From Tillandsia leiboldiana (Eukaryota; Streptophyta; Magnoliopsida; Poales; Bromeliaceae), in contig CM055062.1 in the NCBI GenBank assembly GCA_029204045.2, forward strand, positions 9,357,705-9,421,704: DNA of 64,000 nucleotides, written 5' to 3'. This document shows, in pieces, positions 10,646 through 23,049 of this stretch (position 1 is its first letter; the number at the start of each line of letters is the position of its first letter). Below the pieces are notes generated by a model. The model was not told the origin of the DNA. It did no database searches and saw only the letters and a list, made by a program, of their open reading frames with translations. A program made the position numbers and the translations under genes.

Positions 10646-13135
10646 ACCCATTAAATTGTGGGGAATTGAATCCATAGTTAACTTTTTGGTACCTAGGCAA
10701 TGTTTAAGATCAAGTTTGATGCATGCCATATTAATCTTAAGAAAAATATGGTCCAATTAGAAACAGCACATTCCTAAAATTGGGGAAAAATTGAGTTCTT
10801 TGATTTTGCATTTCGATTAGCCTGGTTAACTAACTCAAAGTTAGATAGACGTAATTTCTTACTCATGACCCATAAAGTTTTATGTTGGTATAATATCATT
10901 ATTTTGGCTTTTTTTTTCAACTAGTTGTAGTTGTAGTGCACATACTATGCACATTGTAATTATTTTGTTGAACATAAGTATATCCGAATTAAATATTAAT
11001 TAGGATTTTTTTATTAGACAGGAATTTTTAGTAAACAAAAAAGGAATAAACACAATTTCGTTTTTCAGAATTAGTAAGCAAAAAAAAAGAAGGGATAAAA
11101 TTGATTTTTTTAGTAAGCAAAGACAAAAAGGGATAAAAGAATATGGTATAGTTTCCATGTTTAGCAGATTTTTTTTTTTTATTTTTTTTTTTGCAGTTTT
11201 TTAGTTTTTTCATATATGGGAGGAGGAGAATATTTTTTGATTCTATTGTGGATTCCGTCAACAGACAAACTAATATTTAAAACCTACGCTTTTATATATA
11301 TTATAGATAAATACATAGGAATTAATTTTTTCTGTATTATTTTCTCAATTTTTTGAACAAAAGTGTGTGTTTCATTCATATCTATCGTCTCACTCAACTA
11401 TATTTCACCATGAGAATAAACGCTCCTAGCTAGCACCCACATCACAAACTTCTCAATTCATAAAGCATATGCTAGTTTCCAAGGCTTTGTTTGGATGCAT
11501 TGATTTATTGTTTAATAAATTTTTTAAATGTACTTAAGAAAACTTTATAATTTGAGAGATGAAAAGTTCGATCCAATATATCAAAAAAATATACTATATT
11601 CAGCTTGTAAGTTATATTTTAAAAATAAAATAAATAACACCGAATGTAAAATACACTAACTAATCAAATTATAAAGGCGACGAACTTATAAAAAACTAAA
11701 ATCAAAGTTCCAACTCTCAATCATAAAAGAAAATTTGTATAACTTACAAGCTATCAATAGATAACTTATTGTACACCCAAAAATAGAGTCAAAATAAAAT
11801 ACTCATAACGCACGAACGAAAAAATTATCACTTGATAAATTTTTCTAACATTCAAACAGCACTATAGTTGTTAAATGTATAGAATTCCCTTTTAGATAGT
11901 GATATTCTTCCTGTGTCCACCAACCAGATGGTATGAGCTTGCGGAGTGTCTCACACTCAGCAAATTGAGCTTCACTTGCAGTACTATCATCAAAAGTCAA
12001 GTGCCTAGCTACTCAGTAGTTAATTACAAGTCATTAATTGGATAGCTACACTTCATGAACCCACATTACATCTGCTGTCCCTTGGCCATTCGTCATTAAC
12101 TATCAACTTTTGGTGATCTGATTAATTAAGTGAGGTAGTAGTTGATAAGTACACGTTGGTTATTTAATTAAATATAATTGCATACGAAATCATCCTTATC
12201 GCCCTCTAATGACGTAATCTTTGGTAAAACTGCAGTGCTATTTGTGAAAGTTTTGGATTTTAGGAACAATCCATAGAATTTTATTTGGCCAGACTAGCTA
12301 ACATCCTGCACGTAGAATGTGTTTGAATTTATCATATTTGTTGAATCATATCAAATAGTATGTAGTGACGATTTTATAAAAAAATAATAATTTAATAATA
12401 TTGAAACTTGTAAAATAAGTTTTTGTTAGGGTAAACTTTGATTTTTTATATCTTTATTCACTTTGTAATCCCATAGTTCAAGAAGTTGTACTTACCTACT
12501 CAGTAATTTTATTTTTTTTCAACAAAATAATTATTGTCAAACAATATAGTAAAGCATTTTTTTTTAAAAAAAATCACATAATAGTATTCTATTTAACGAT
12601 AGGTCTTTATAACGAAATAAAAATAAAATCACAGATTAGCTAAGTTACGTTTTAAACCACGAGTGGCGAGGTGAAAATACGTTATACCATAAATTAGTTA
12701 AGTATAATTTTTTAAATTACGGAGTGTCAAAGTAAAATTACGCCAGCAAATTAAAGTTTACTTTTTTTTATCATTAGTCGGCTCTTTGCCCTGTGATATT
12801 GTTTATTTGGATCATCAAAACATGATCTAGGAGTGTAAAACGGGCTGAGCGACTGATGGCATGACAGCGGGTCGAGCCGATTTGACTCGCTGCATTCGGC
12901 TGTGATGGGCTAGGCCATCTAGGCCAGTTGTTGAGACCCAACATGGTCTGCAACGAGTCTGGATGGTGCCCGGCCGATAACTTGCCCGCAGTCCGGCCTG
13001 AGACTAGAACCTCAAGCGTTGGGGTTGCGCGGTTGGAGCTGCCATTGGCTCCTTGGGAGAAGGAGCCCAAGGTCTTCCTCGGGCAGACCAGGAATACCTT
13101 GGGAGCCCAAGATGAAGGGAGGAGTTTTGGTCTTA
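10644..13135. other. AT-rich intergenic DNA, no gene seen
   Basis: Low-complexity AT-rich sequence with no credible reading frame. A possible small transposon lies at 11484-11862. A GC-richer patch at 12780-13150 has an open frame of 123 residues on the minus strand, but no recognisable domain; I do not call it a gene. Confidence 0.6.
11484..11862. mobile_element. Possible MITE with imperfect terminal inverted repeats
   Basis: CTTTGTTTGGATG at 11485 and CATTCAAACAGC at 11849-11860 form short imperfect inverted ends around AT-rich, non-coding DNA of about 380 bp. Ends of the type TTTGTTTGGATG occur in several plant MITE families. I cannot find a clear target duplication, so this is tentative. 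Confidence 0.25.
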
Positions 13136-13198
13136 TTTGGACCAAAATACCTACCCTAATAGTAAATTAGATTGTTGGGGAGAGTATTTTGGTCCAAA
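13136..13198. repeat. 15-bp perfect inverted repeat with 33-nt loop
   Basis: TTTGGACCAAAATAC (13136-13150) is matched by its exact reverse complement at 13184-13198. It could be a hairpin or the residue of a small transposon. No flanking duplication is evident. Confidence 0.7.
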
Positions 13199-13526
13199 AT
13201 TTTATAATCTTTTAATAATTTTTTAAAAATAATTAATTGTTTTCTAAATATTATTATAAGTTTTATATTCTTTTATTAAAATATTACATTTAAAATAAAT
13301 ATTTGAATATTTATTTTTAAAAATTTTATAAATTTTAAGAAACATTAAAAAAAAACAGAAATGAAATGGCCGGGCCGCTATTTGGGTCGAGAGGGGGTGG
13401 TGGGGGTGTTTTGGGTTGGGATGTCACAGACTCACAATTGGCCGGTTTCGATCGACCATGCCAACCCACATTACACTCTTCAACGGGATCCATTTAATAT
13501 AGAATAGTTAAATATAATATTTTGAA

Positions 13527-13898
13527 GAGTAAACTGTACTTTTGGTTCTCGAAGAGCTGCCCGACATTTTAGTTCTTAAACTTTAATTTATCAAAATTTT
13601 TAATTTAAAATTTTTAAAATTATTTTAATTAAATTCTATATTTCAATTTAGTTGACAATTTTAATATATCATTATTTTAAAAGTGATGTGATATTTTAAT
13701 TATAGACTAATCATCAATCACAATACTATTACATCACATTTACATTAATTATAAATTAATATTTAATCAAATAAACTGGGTAATAAAATTCGATTGTAAT
13801 AATTATAAAAGTTCAGGCCAAAAAATATAATAAATTCCTGTTTAAATACTGAAATATCACAAAGATCATAGTTTGAGAACCAAACGTGTAATTTACTT
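13527..13898. mobile_element. Mutator-like MITE, 372 bp, non-coding
   Basis: The left end starts GAGTAAACTGTAC and the right end, reverse-complemented, starts AAGTAAATTACAC. Both then run into TTTGGTTCTC, giving 19 of 24 matching terminal positions. A 9-bp direct repeat TATTTTGAA flanks it exactly (13518-13526 and 13899-13907). A 9-bp duplication is characteristic of the Mutator superfamily. The interior is AT-rich with no frame, so it is a non-autonomous element. Confidence 0.8.
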
Positions 13899-13907
13899 TA
13901 TTTTGAA

Positions 13908-15290
13908 AGGGGTTAAAATGTTTGAGTAAAGTCAGATTTTTTATAAAACCATATGCTTCGAATGTGGATATGTGTTGGATGCTAAATTTTTATTACCATA
14001 TCCACTTAAAATGAAATCGAATTAAGATATAAATCAGATTTGTATTCGGATAATAATACAAAAGTAATATGCATATTAAATTAGGATCTAAAATTAGCAC
14101 AAATTAAACGCAAAATGCAATAGAAGGTTTATATTTGTGTTCAAACTTTGTATATTTATATTTTATTCAATAAAATTTAATATTTTAATAAATAAAAATA
14201 TAATTTTAAATAAAATTTATAATAAAATAAATGAAGAACACATAAACCACTTTATCCCCTTATAATATATATTATTAATATCTCTCTTATCTATTGCATT
14301 CATATTATTTTAATATTTTTTTGAATACGGATATGAATATGTGTTGAATACTAAATTTTGACAACCATATCCGCATTCTATTGACTCCGATAACGAATTT
14401 GATTTAAGTTTATCATAATCACTTTCACCCTAAATCTTGAACAACAAAATGGTACGTAAAAATACGTTAAATCACATAGGAGGAATTAAAGTTTATCCAA
14501 AAAAAAAAAAAAAAAAAAAAGGGTATAGAAAAGACTCTCTCGCACACTATTGTAAATCTAACTCGTGGTCTCTTGCAAAAATTTGATTGATCGAGATGAT
14601 GAAAATGCAAAAAATTCTAATGTAGACTTTTAAATCATCTTCAAATTCTATTTTTTCATGGTATAATTAAGTATCAAATTAAGAGCTTAAAAGGGATTTT
14701 GTTTTTGGTAAAATATCATCTTTCTTCTTTTTTTACCAATGAAGATCGTTTCCATAAAAATTTAAAATAAATGAACTCCAAGCATAATTTCAAGCGAGAA
14801 ACATCACATGACATCACATAAAACAAGGAACAATATCCTCAATTATTTGTGTAAAGTACATTACCGATCACTAAATATAGAAAACAGTAAATTCAAATTC
14901 AGAAAATAATATTTGAGATTTTAAATTTAAATATTAAATTATATTTTGATTAGGAGAATTGAGAGAGATGACTAATTTTGTAAATTATGGATAGTTTCCC
15001 ATGAAACAGAATCGATACTTAATTGTGGAAGTCGTGGTGAGGTCTCTTTCCAGATTCGGCGCGTCAAAAGTACGAAAAAGTATGAATATAAAAAAGTGGC
15101 AGAAATAAGAAAAAAAATATTTTTGGAAAAGACGTGGCATCTTATACACCATTTCGTGTGAAATCTTATAGAGAGAAACTGCTACACATATTGCGTGCAT
15201 TATGGGGGGCTGAGATAAAAATAATGTGTTTACAGGGACTATCTTATGATTTTACAAATCCCACATTATATTGTATTAGGGATTCGTATA
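13908..15290. other. AT-rich intergenic DNA, no gene seen
   Basis: No credible coding region. A loosely repeated phrase (GGATATG, GTGTTG, CTAAATTTT, CCATATCC) appears at about 13965-14015 and again at about 14335-14390, hinting at a decayed repeat. An A run lies at about 14500-14520. Confidence 0.55.
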
Positions 15291-16289
15291 CTCTAATCCT
15301 TTCTCTCTCCCTCTCAACCCACATCCGCCACAGAAAGGCCTTTCCCCACCTGAGGCGCACCACTCTGACCACCGGCAACCACCTCCGACCGCCGGTGTCT
15401 AGCCGAAAAACCCTCTCCATTTCTCTATATCTCTTTTCCTCAAATAAATCGAATTAGATCTCCCTCTTTCCTCGGTCGCGCCGCTTTCGACCCCCGTCGG
15501 CGATATCTAGGAACTCTGATGACGCCGTCCCGGCCAGCCCTAGTGCCTTCGTATGCCTCGAGCCCGTGATCTACCATGGTAAACCCGATCTAGGTGGATC
15601 TTGGCCGCAGATCGAGTAGCACCACCGTCGCCGCTTCCTGCTATTGCCGCCAGTGTTGGAGGACACCAAAGGACCTTTCGGTGCCGCCCTATTGAGTCGC
15701 GACCTTTCCCATTGTTGGGATCCATCTCTGAACCCAAGGTGCTCCGTGGGCTGGTCGCAGCTCCAGATATGCCACCGCTGCTGCTTTCCGTCGTTGGCCA
15801 GCACTCATTCCGGCCTTCCCTCATCGGCTACAACCCCCTACTAGCCGCGCGCGCCTTCCCTAGCTCCTGGAGCCCAGGAAGAAGACCCCTGCTCTGGGTT
15901 GCCTGAGCTAAGGTTAATTTGGGTTGGGCTCCCCTATTCCGGCCATCCCTATGGCCGACGACCCTCCAGAAGGTGAGCATAGTTCTGTAGAGTTATCGTG
16001 GCCCCTCATGCTGACCTTCGTTGCAGTCCAAGGAGCCCTGGATTTCATATTCAACTACGTCGCTCCTATAGAGCAAGGAACTTGAGGTTCACGTAGCCAT
16101 GGCGTGCTCCTTGACCTTCGTTTGTGCTCCGAACGGCAAGCACCATTTTCAGAATATCGAGACCTATCGGGCTGTGTTGTCGATTGGGTTCCGAAGTGCG
16201 GAAAGTTCGGTAACATGCTTAAAAACCCTATTTTCTTATATTGTAATACAAATAATGTCATGCATAAAGATAATTTAAATTGGGGAGTT
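15291..16289. other. GC-richer unassigned block, no gene called
   Basis: Several overlapping frames of 66-107 residues exist on both strands, none with a known domain. One stretch has a donor-like AAG/GTGAGC near 15973 and an acceptor-like TTGCAG near 16026. A decayed LTR leader or an old gene fragment are both possible. Confidence 0.35.
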
Positions 16290-16715
16290 TGTGACAACAA
16301 TAGTCCCACATCGGATGGAAAGAGGGTTGTGATTGGGTATATAAGAGACTATGGACCCTAATAATAATAACTGGACTTAAGCATTTTGGGCCGGTGGTTT
16401 AGGCCCAACGAGTTATATTGTTAATGGGCTGGATCGTTATATTTGGTATTAGAGCCAATCACCAGCTGGAAGTATCTGACGAGTCTCGGCTGAGCCAGGA
16501 TATGAATGATAAGGTGACAAGTTATACCAGGATCTGAATGACAAGACTAGCGAGACAAATCTCACATCGCTTGGTGATCTTGAGTTGTGTGTGTGATTGG
16601 GCTGACGGAAATATCAAGTTTAAACAGGGGGAGTCTGTGACACCCTGTGGTTCCACATCGGATGGGAATCGGATTGCGATTGGGTATATAAAAGGCCATG
16701 GACACTAGTAATAAT
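16290..16715 (+). mobile_element. TRIM retrotransposon, truncated by a later insertion
   Basis: A first LTR (16290 to about 16441) starts TGTGACAACAATAG, contains CCCACATCGGATGG and a TATA box (16338-16344), and is followed by TGGTATTAGAGCC at 16444-16456. That is an initiator-Met primer binding site with one mismatch. A polypurine tract AAACAGGGGGAGTC (16622-16635) precedes a second LTR from 16636 that aligns with the first over 80 bp, including GATTGGGTATATAA. At 16716 it is cut by a copia LTR. The small LTRs and coding-free interior of about 190 bp are diagnostic of TRIMs. Confidence 0.8.
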
Positions 16716-16738
16716 TGTTAGATGTATGCCCTAGAAGT
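16716..16738 (+). mobile_element. Left tip of a plus-strand copia LTR
   Basis: TGTTAGATGTATGCCCTAG closely resembles the reverse complement of the copia LTR end at 19798 (TGTTAGTTGTATGCCCC). It is cut after 23 bp by the element at 16739 and resumes at 34900 with CTACCAGGCCGACACAT, which continues the same homology. Confidence 0.85.
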
Positions 16739-17692
16739 TGTCACGCCCCGGGAGCAATTTTAAAACGGAAAGCAGCCCTTTTTTTTTTCTTTGAAACAGA
16801 CACCCGCGTGGCACGTGCACAGACCCGCCACATATACAAGATCTCCCTTGCATATGCACGGCGTCCCAAAGCCCGAATAAAAACATCAACCACCAAGCAT
16901 TAACAGTTACAAATTACTAGAGTATGAATTTGAAAACGCTATCATCTTATTTCATTAAACGGCGCACACCCGGCGCTTCAATAGGTTTGAGAGGATAAAT
17001 CCACAGGTTTTAAAAACAGTGCTCACATGACACTTAATTTTCTAAAGCCATTTTCACAATTTCTTTTTAAGTGTGAAAATTCGCGTCTACACGATGCGTC
17101 CATAAAACCACAATCTGAAAACATAACTCTACATAGTGTAAGACTGTCTCAATATCCACACCATGCACGTCCACATGCACAGTACGACGACAAAGGAAAT
17201 AACCAACTAAAAACGAAAGAAGGAAAAGGAACCTGACCGATGTAAAATCACACCTCACCAAGTAGCGTCCTCACCATCGCCCTGATCCCCAGACCCGACC
17301 AAACCTGTCACGCAGCGGGAGTCAGTGACACGAAGAGTAAGAAGTAAACGTAAAAAGTGCAAGATGCTAAAAACAACTAAGAGTATCACAAATCGAAAGA
17401 CCAGAGCATCCCCACTCCCCCTCATGTAGTCAATCGCAACCCCCTGTAAAAATCAGAACTGAGCACCAGCCTCAGAAATACGCACCGCTCTGAGCACCTA
17501 CCTCAGAGCTACACACCGCTCTCACCTTGGTGCTTTTAACCCGCCACCTACAGGGGCCCCCACTACGTCACCTTGTGGGGTTCACAGGTCAACGTACCAC
17601 CTCTCAGGAAAAGTACACCAGTGCGGTGGCCAAACCGCTGGTGTGCGTGAAGCAACCATAAGCATAGTAACCATAATAAAACGAGTGTCCAC

Positions 17693-19798
17693 TGTAAGAA
17701 AAATACGGATATAAGCGCAGCGGAAGAAAGAAACGCAATTAAAATTTTTTCTTAAACCAAGATCACCTCATGTTTTGTTTTAGATCATAAAAGGGTAATC
17801 TAATTGATCTCATCAATTAGGATTTAATTTTTACCTTGCGCGGGTCGAGATCACCGCGAAGCCGACGATCGTTGGTAAAAATTGTTCGTCCTTGATAGCC
17901 GCGCACGCACCCGGCCTCTACTTGTGTCCACACGGAATTACGCCCTTGATCGAAAAATCGATCTCCTTGATTCGCGATCCGATCGCGAATTAATTCTTGC
18001 GTCGATGTAAGGAGGATGAATCAATCTTCTAATTGTGCTAGCAATCTTCCGAAGATCGAGAACGATTAATTATGGAGGACTTTAGGAAAAGGGAGAGGAT
18101 AGGCGGCTAGGGTTTTCTCGCGTTCCGCGACTTGATTAATTTCCACTTTATCTTTCTCCAAAATTGTTACGTATCACATACGTACTACCTATTCTTATAA
18201 TAGGAAGTTGGCCGGCTATAACAAAATTAAATCTTATAATTAGTTACAAAAAGATCTCCTAAAAAATAGTAACTAATTAAATCTTATAATTAGTTACAAA
18301 GAAAGATCTAGTAACTAATCTTATAATTAGTTACAAAGAAAATATCTCCTAAAATATAGTAACTAATTAAATCTTATAATTAGTTACAAAGAAATATCTT
18401 TTAAATTAAATCTCAAGATAAAATCTAGTAACTAATTAAATCTTATAATTAGTTACAAAGAAAGATCTTTTAAATTAAATCTCAAGATAAAATCTAGTAA
18501 CTAATTAGATCTAATCCTAATCCGATTGGATTATCCATTATCCTACGTGTGTAACATTTACACATAAGTCCTCCAAATATTTACTAACAATTAGCAAATA
18601 CACCATGCAAGTTTTGCACTTAAATACCTCTAATTTACAATAATTGCAAATTAGTCCTTTTACTAATAAATTAGTAAACTTTAGTATTGTGATTATAATT
18701 AATCCATTCTATAAACTTCTTTATCATCTCCTTGATATCGATCATGCGCGATTCCTTATGTGTGTGACCTAATAGGTTCAATTCTGTCTGGTAGTGAGAT
18801 ATGATGCGATCCCCATCGACATCATCATCGAAACTCCTTTTGATGGATCAAACACTTTTGATTCTTCCATCGTATAATAATTATTCGCCTATAATTATTC
18901 TTATTGGTTCCCACAATCCACCAGTGACGCCTAGCAGCATATGATGGCAATCCAGTCAGAAGTGAATATTGGACTGAACCTCAAGGTGCAGTTACCGTAC
19001 AATACAATCCTTCTATCGCATAGTCCCAACTGAGTGGAGGTCATGGAATACTCGTCAAACCCCATCACCCGTTATATGACAAATTTGATAGGACACAAGC
19101 TCATATGGTTACTCTTGGAAACACCTTTCCATGAACCATATTACCCCGGCCGAGGATTTCTGAGCTTTGCCTTACAAATAGTATAGGACTAATTATCTCT
19201 CTACCGAGAGCGATAGATCCCCTGTAAACAAACACCCATTCCTAATATGAACCGACTGCGGCCAACATATACTACTAAGACCCGTGACTAGGATCAGAGT
19301 TTGCATAGTCAAACTACAGTAGCCTCATATTGAATGGCCGTGGTGTCGCAGGTCTAAGGATCAGTTGTACCACTGCAACATCGAATCAGTTACTGACGAA
19401 AGAGTAGACATCCAAGTAACTAATCGTAATTGGTCACGCTCAGTGCCCTTGTTCTATAACAACCACCTGCACGTTCGCTCCAGTGTCCCCACACTAATGA
19501 CTTGAGACTCGTCATCCTAAAAGAGAGCGACACATACATCAATCTTGCCGGATCAATCATCGTCCCCATGATGATCCTCCGATTGAGAGCATTCATGACT
19601 TAATCACTAATAATATGTATCTCAAATTCTTAACTCTTAAGAATATACATTATCATCTCATTAAATCAAAGGACGATTCATGGACACATCAAACATGAAT
19701 GGCATAAAATGCCCAAATTATAATAAAGATCAAGTACAAATATGTTCCATATAATAAAATGTGTCAGCCTGATAGGCTTTTGGGGCATACAACTAACA
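17693..19798 (-). mobile_element. 3' LTR of the copia element
   Basis: Starts TGTAAGAAAAATACGG and ends GGCATACAACTAACA, with TG...CA ends. It is 2106 bp, long for a copia LTR. An AT-rich tandem array sits at about 18226-18510. Confidence 0.95.
18226..18510. repeat. AT-rich tandem array in the copia LTR
   Basis: The phrase TCTTATAATTAGTTACAAA recurs about six times, alternating with AGATCT, TCAAGATAAAATCTAG and CTAATTAAA blocks. The same array appears in the other LTR (25377-25661) with no visible change. Confidence 0.85.
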
Positions 19799-19812
19799 AT
19801 CTCCCACTTGCA
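19799..19812 (-). other. Polypurine tract of the copia element
   Basis: On the minus strand GCAAGTGGGAGAT immediately precedes the 3' LTR. The pol stop codon (19813-19815) lies directly upstream, so there is almost no 3' untranslated spacer. Confidence 0.75.
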
Positions 19813-22800
19813 CTAAAGCCAATCAGTCATATATCTAATGCCCATCTTCTCAAGATGAGTCGCTAGTTTTTGCTGAGTCAAAGCCTTAGTTAGCGGGTCC
19901 GCCACGTTATCTGCGGAGGCAACCTTCTGCACTTCAATATGTTTATCTTTGATGTACTCTCTGATCTTGTGATACCGCCGCTCGATATGTTTGGATTTCT
20001 GATGAGATCTCGGCTCCTTAGCTAATGCTACGGCGCCATTATTATCACAATATAGTGGCAGGGGATCCCTACTAGAGGGAACCACGCCAAGCTCAGTGAT
20101 AAATTTCTTGATCCAAACAGCTTCCTTGGCAGCTTCAGATGCAGCGATGTACTCTGCCTCCATAGCAGAATCAGCAATCGTCTCTTGTTTAGAACTCTTC
20201 CAAACTATTGACCCACCATTGCAAATAAATAGATACCCAGACGTAGACTTTCTATCGTCTATATCAGACATAAAGTCTGAATCTGTATAGCCATCAACTT
20301 TGAGTTCTCCACCTCCAAGAACCAAGAACATATCCTTTGTTCTTCTCAAGTACTTAAGGATATTCTTTACCGCTACCCAATGCTCTTCGCCTGGGTTCGA
20401 CTGATATCGACTAGTGACGCTCACAGCCTGTGCTATATCAGGTCGAGTACATAGCATCGCATACATTAAACTCCCTATTGCGGAAGCATAAGGGACCCTG
20501 CTCATGCGACTTCTCTCTTCAGGTGTCTTAGGAGACATAGTCTTAGAGAGGTGAATTCCATGTCTTAGAGGTACCATACCCCTTTTGGAATTCTCCATGC
20601 TGAACCTTTTCAACACTTCATCTATGTACATAGCTTGCGATAAACCAAGCAACTTCTTAGGTCTATCCCTATAGACCTTTATCCCTAGGATATAAGATGC
20701 TTCTCCAAGGTCTTTCATAGAAAACTCTTTGGATAACCATAACTTCACCGATGTTAACATAGGAATGTCATTCCCAATTAGGAGTATGTCATCCACGTAC
20801 AATACGAGGAAAGTAACAGCACTCCCACTAACCTTTTTATACACACACGGCTCTTCTTCATTTCTGATGAAATCGAACGATTCGACTGCATCATTGAAAC
20901 GAGTGTTCCAACTCCGAGAAGCTTGCTTCAACCCATAAATGGATCGTTGAAGCTTGCACACTTTATGACTTCTATCTTTGGTAGTGAAACCCAAAGGCTG
21001 CTCCATATAGATTTCTTCTTCAAGATATCCATTCAGGAAAGCAGTTTTTACATCCATTTGCCAGATCTCGTAGTCATAATGTGCAGCAATAGCAAGCAGA
21101 GTTCTGATGGATTTAAGCATGGCTACAGGTGAAAAGGTATCCTGATAGTCAATGCCTTCGCGTTGACTATAACCTTTTGCTACCAGCCTAGCTTTATAGG
21201 TCTCTACCTTTCCATCAGAACCAATCTTTCTCTTGAAGATCCATTTGCATCCAACGGGTACAATACCCTCCGGTGGATCAACCAAAGTCCAAACTTGATT
21301 GGAGTACATTGAGTCTATTTCAGACTTCATGGCTTCCAACCATTTTTCGGAGTCGATGTCTGACATCGCCTCGCTATAAGTCTTAGGATCATCTCTATGA
21401 TCCTTGTCTCCCACTAGGAACATTTCCTCCATGTCCTCTATAAATAATCCCATGTATTTATCAGGAGGATGAGAGATTCTACTAGACTTGCGAGGTGGCA
21501 ATGTAATCTCTGGTATCACAGAGTTATCAGGAAGGGCTCTTGGAATGCTCGATTCTAAAGAGACTTTCTCCTCTAGTTCTATTTTTCTCCCACTGCCTCC
21601 TGCTAAAATAAATTCATTTTCAAGAAAGAAGGCATGTCGGCTCACAATCACATTGTGACTTTCTGGGAGATAAAAATTGTATCCAAGTGATTCCTTGGGA
21701 TAACCAATGAATCTTCCCTTGACTGATCTGCTTTCCAATTTGTCCGTCTTTAATTTCTTAATATAAGCCGGACACCCCCAAGTCTTAATGTGAGTAAAAC
21801 TTGGCTTCCTACCGTGCCACATCTCATATGGTGTGGTGGGAACAGATTTGGAAGGTACTCTGTTTAAGATATAAATAGCCGTAAGAAGTGCATAACCCCA
21901 AAGTGACGTAGGTAAATTTGTAAAACTCATCATAGATCGAACCATATCTAATAAAGTTCGATTCCTCCGTTCAGACACCCCATTCAGTTCTGGTGTTCCA
22001 GGAGGAGTCCATTGAGAGACAATACCATTATTCTTGAGGTAGGTTAAGAAATCCGTGCTAAGGTATTCCCCTCCTCGATCGGATCGAAGAGCCTTAATCG
22101 GTTTTTCCATTTGCTTTTCTACTTCTTGTCTAAACTCTTTAAACTTTTCAAAGACTTCAGACTTGTGTTTAATTAAATACACATACCCATACCGTGAATA
22201 ATCATCAGTAAAGGTAATAAAGTAGAGATAGCCGCCCCAAGCAGACACATCGAATGGGCCGCATACATCAGTATGTATCAGGGCGAGTACTTCAGTAGCT
22301 CTCTGTCCTTGTCCAACAAAGGGAGACTTAGTCATTTTTCCTTGAAGACATGATTCACAAGCTGGGTATGGTTCAGGGAGTAAGGATCCTAAGATACCAT
22401 CCTTAGCCAGCTTGTTAACCCTATCTTCTCCAATGTGACCAAGCCTCAGATGCCACAAGTATGTTTTGTTTACCTCCTCTCTAGGTCTTTTAAAACCAAT
22501 AGTATTCTCATTCATGTCATTGTGAACTGTATTCATACTAACATCCATATGTAAGTAATAGAGATTGTCTATTAAAGAACCACAACCTATCAAATTATTC
22601 CTCAAATAAATTGAACAAATGTTTGATTCAAAAATAAACTTATAACCGTCCAATACCAAACGTGAAACAGAAATAAGGTTTCTAGTCGCACTAGGAACAT
22701 AAAGACAATCTCTAAGTTCTAAAACTACTCCTGTCGGTAGACATAAAGGATAAGTCCCTACAGCAACAGCAGCAACTCTTGCTCCGTTTCCAACGTGTAG

Positions 22801-22947
22801 GGTAATCTCTCCATCCCTAAGTCGTCTACTTTTCTTTAGCGCCTGCATTGAAATACACAAATGCGAGGTGCATCCCGAGTCAATGACCCATGTAAAAGTA
22901 GAACAAACCGGTAAGCTAGTAGTTTCAATGATATGAATCTCGGACAT
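19813..22947 (-). CDS. Copia Pol polyprotein (protease-integrase-RT-RNase H), intact
   Basis: A single 1044-residue frame in Ty1/copia domain order. Protease motif DSGCTSHLC lies at about 23-31. The integrase zinc finger has H166, H171, C197 and C200, and the catalytic triad D227 (HTDVCGPF), D290 (RSDRGGEY) and E326 (GVSERRN). Reverse transcriptase has WIFKRKI near 570, the MDVKTAFLNG block and the YVDD site at 717-720. RNase H has YTDSD near 889, SAMEAEY with E930, and a CDNNGA block. All hallmark residues are present. Similarity is to TNT1-94-like Pol; the finer lineage is uncertain. It has no start of its own by design and is normally made as a fusion with gag, but here the gag frame is broken upstream. 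Confidence 0.95.
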   Translation of the reverse strand: MSEIHIIETTSLPVCSTFTWVIDSGCTSHLCISMQALKKSRRLRDGEITLHVGNGARVAAVAVGTYPLCLPTGVVLELRDCLYVPSATRNLISVSRLVLDGYKFIFESNICSIYLRNNLIGCGSLIDNLYYLHMDVSMNTVHNDMNENTIGFKRPREEVNKTYLWHLRLGHIGEDRVNKLAKDGILGSLLPEPYPACESCLQGKMTKSPFVGQGQRATEVLALIHTDVCGPFDVSAWGGYLYFITFTDDYSRYGYVYLIKHKSEVFEKFKEFRQEVEKQMEKPIKALRSDRGGEYLSTDFLTYLKNNGIVSQWTPPGTPELNGVSERRNRTLLDMVRSMMSFTNLPTSLWGYALLTAIYILNRVPSKSVPTTPYEMWHGRKPSFTHIKTWGCPAYIKKLKTDKLESRSVKGRFIGYPKESLGYNFYLPESHNVIVSRHAFFLENEFILAGGSGRKIELEEKVSLESSIPRALPDNSVIPEITLPPRKSSRISHPPDKYMGLFIEDMEEMFLVGDKDHRDDPKTYSEAMSDIDSEKWLEAMKSEIDSMYSNQVWTLVDPPEGIVPVGCKWIFKRKIGSDGKVETYKARLVAKGYSQREGIDYQDTFSPVAMLKSIRTLLAIAAHYDYEIWQMDVKTAFLNGYLEEEIYMEQPLGFTTKDRSHKVCKLQRSIYGLKQASRSWNTRFNDAVESFDFIRNEEEPCVYKKVSGSAVTFLVLYVDDILLIGNDIPMLTSVKLWLSKEFSMKDLGEASYILGIKVYRDRPKKLLGLSQAMYIDEVLKRFSMENSKRGMVPLRHGIHLSKTMSPKTPEERSRMSRVPYASAIGSLMYAMLCTRPDIAQAVSVTSRYQSNPGEEHWVAVKNILKYLRRTKDMFLVLGGGELKVDGYTDSDFMSDIDDRKSTSGYLFICNGGSIVWKSSKQETIADSAMEAEYIAASEAAKEAVWIKKFITELGVVPSSRDPLPLYCDNNGAVALAKEPRSHQKSKHIERRYHKIREYIKDKHIEVQKVASADNVADPLTKALTQQKLATHLEKMGIRYMTDWL

Positions 22948-23049
22948 ACCTTTCCAAAGTTTTTATCCTTCACCTTGTCCTTATTGACTTTTAGCATTCC
23001 TTCAACCGTGACCAACATATTCAACAGCTCGGCGAGAGTGCAAGTAATT

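Noticed and set aside
12774..13145. A 123-residue minus-strand frame in a GC-richer patch
   Set aside because: No known domain and no gene-like context; surrounded by AT-rich low-complexity DNA.
18226..18510. The regular AT-rich array in the copia LTR considered as a CRISPR-like array
   Set aside because: Units are contiguous with variable lengths and no unique spacers; this is an LTR tandem repeat in plant DNA.
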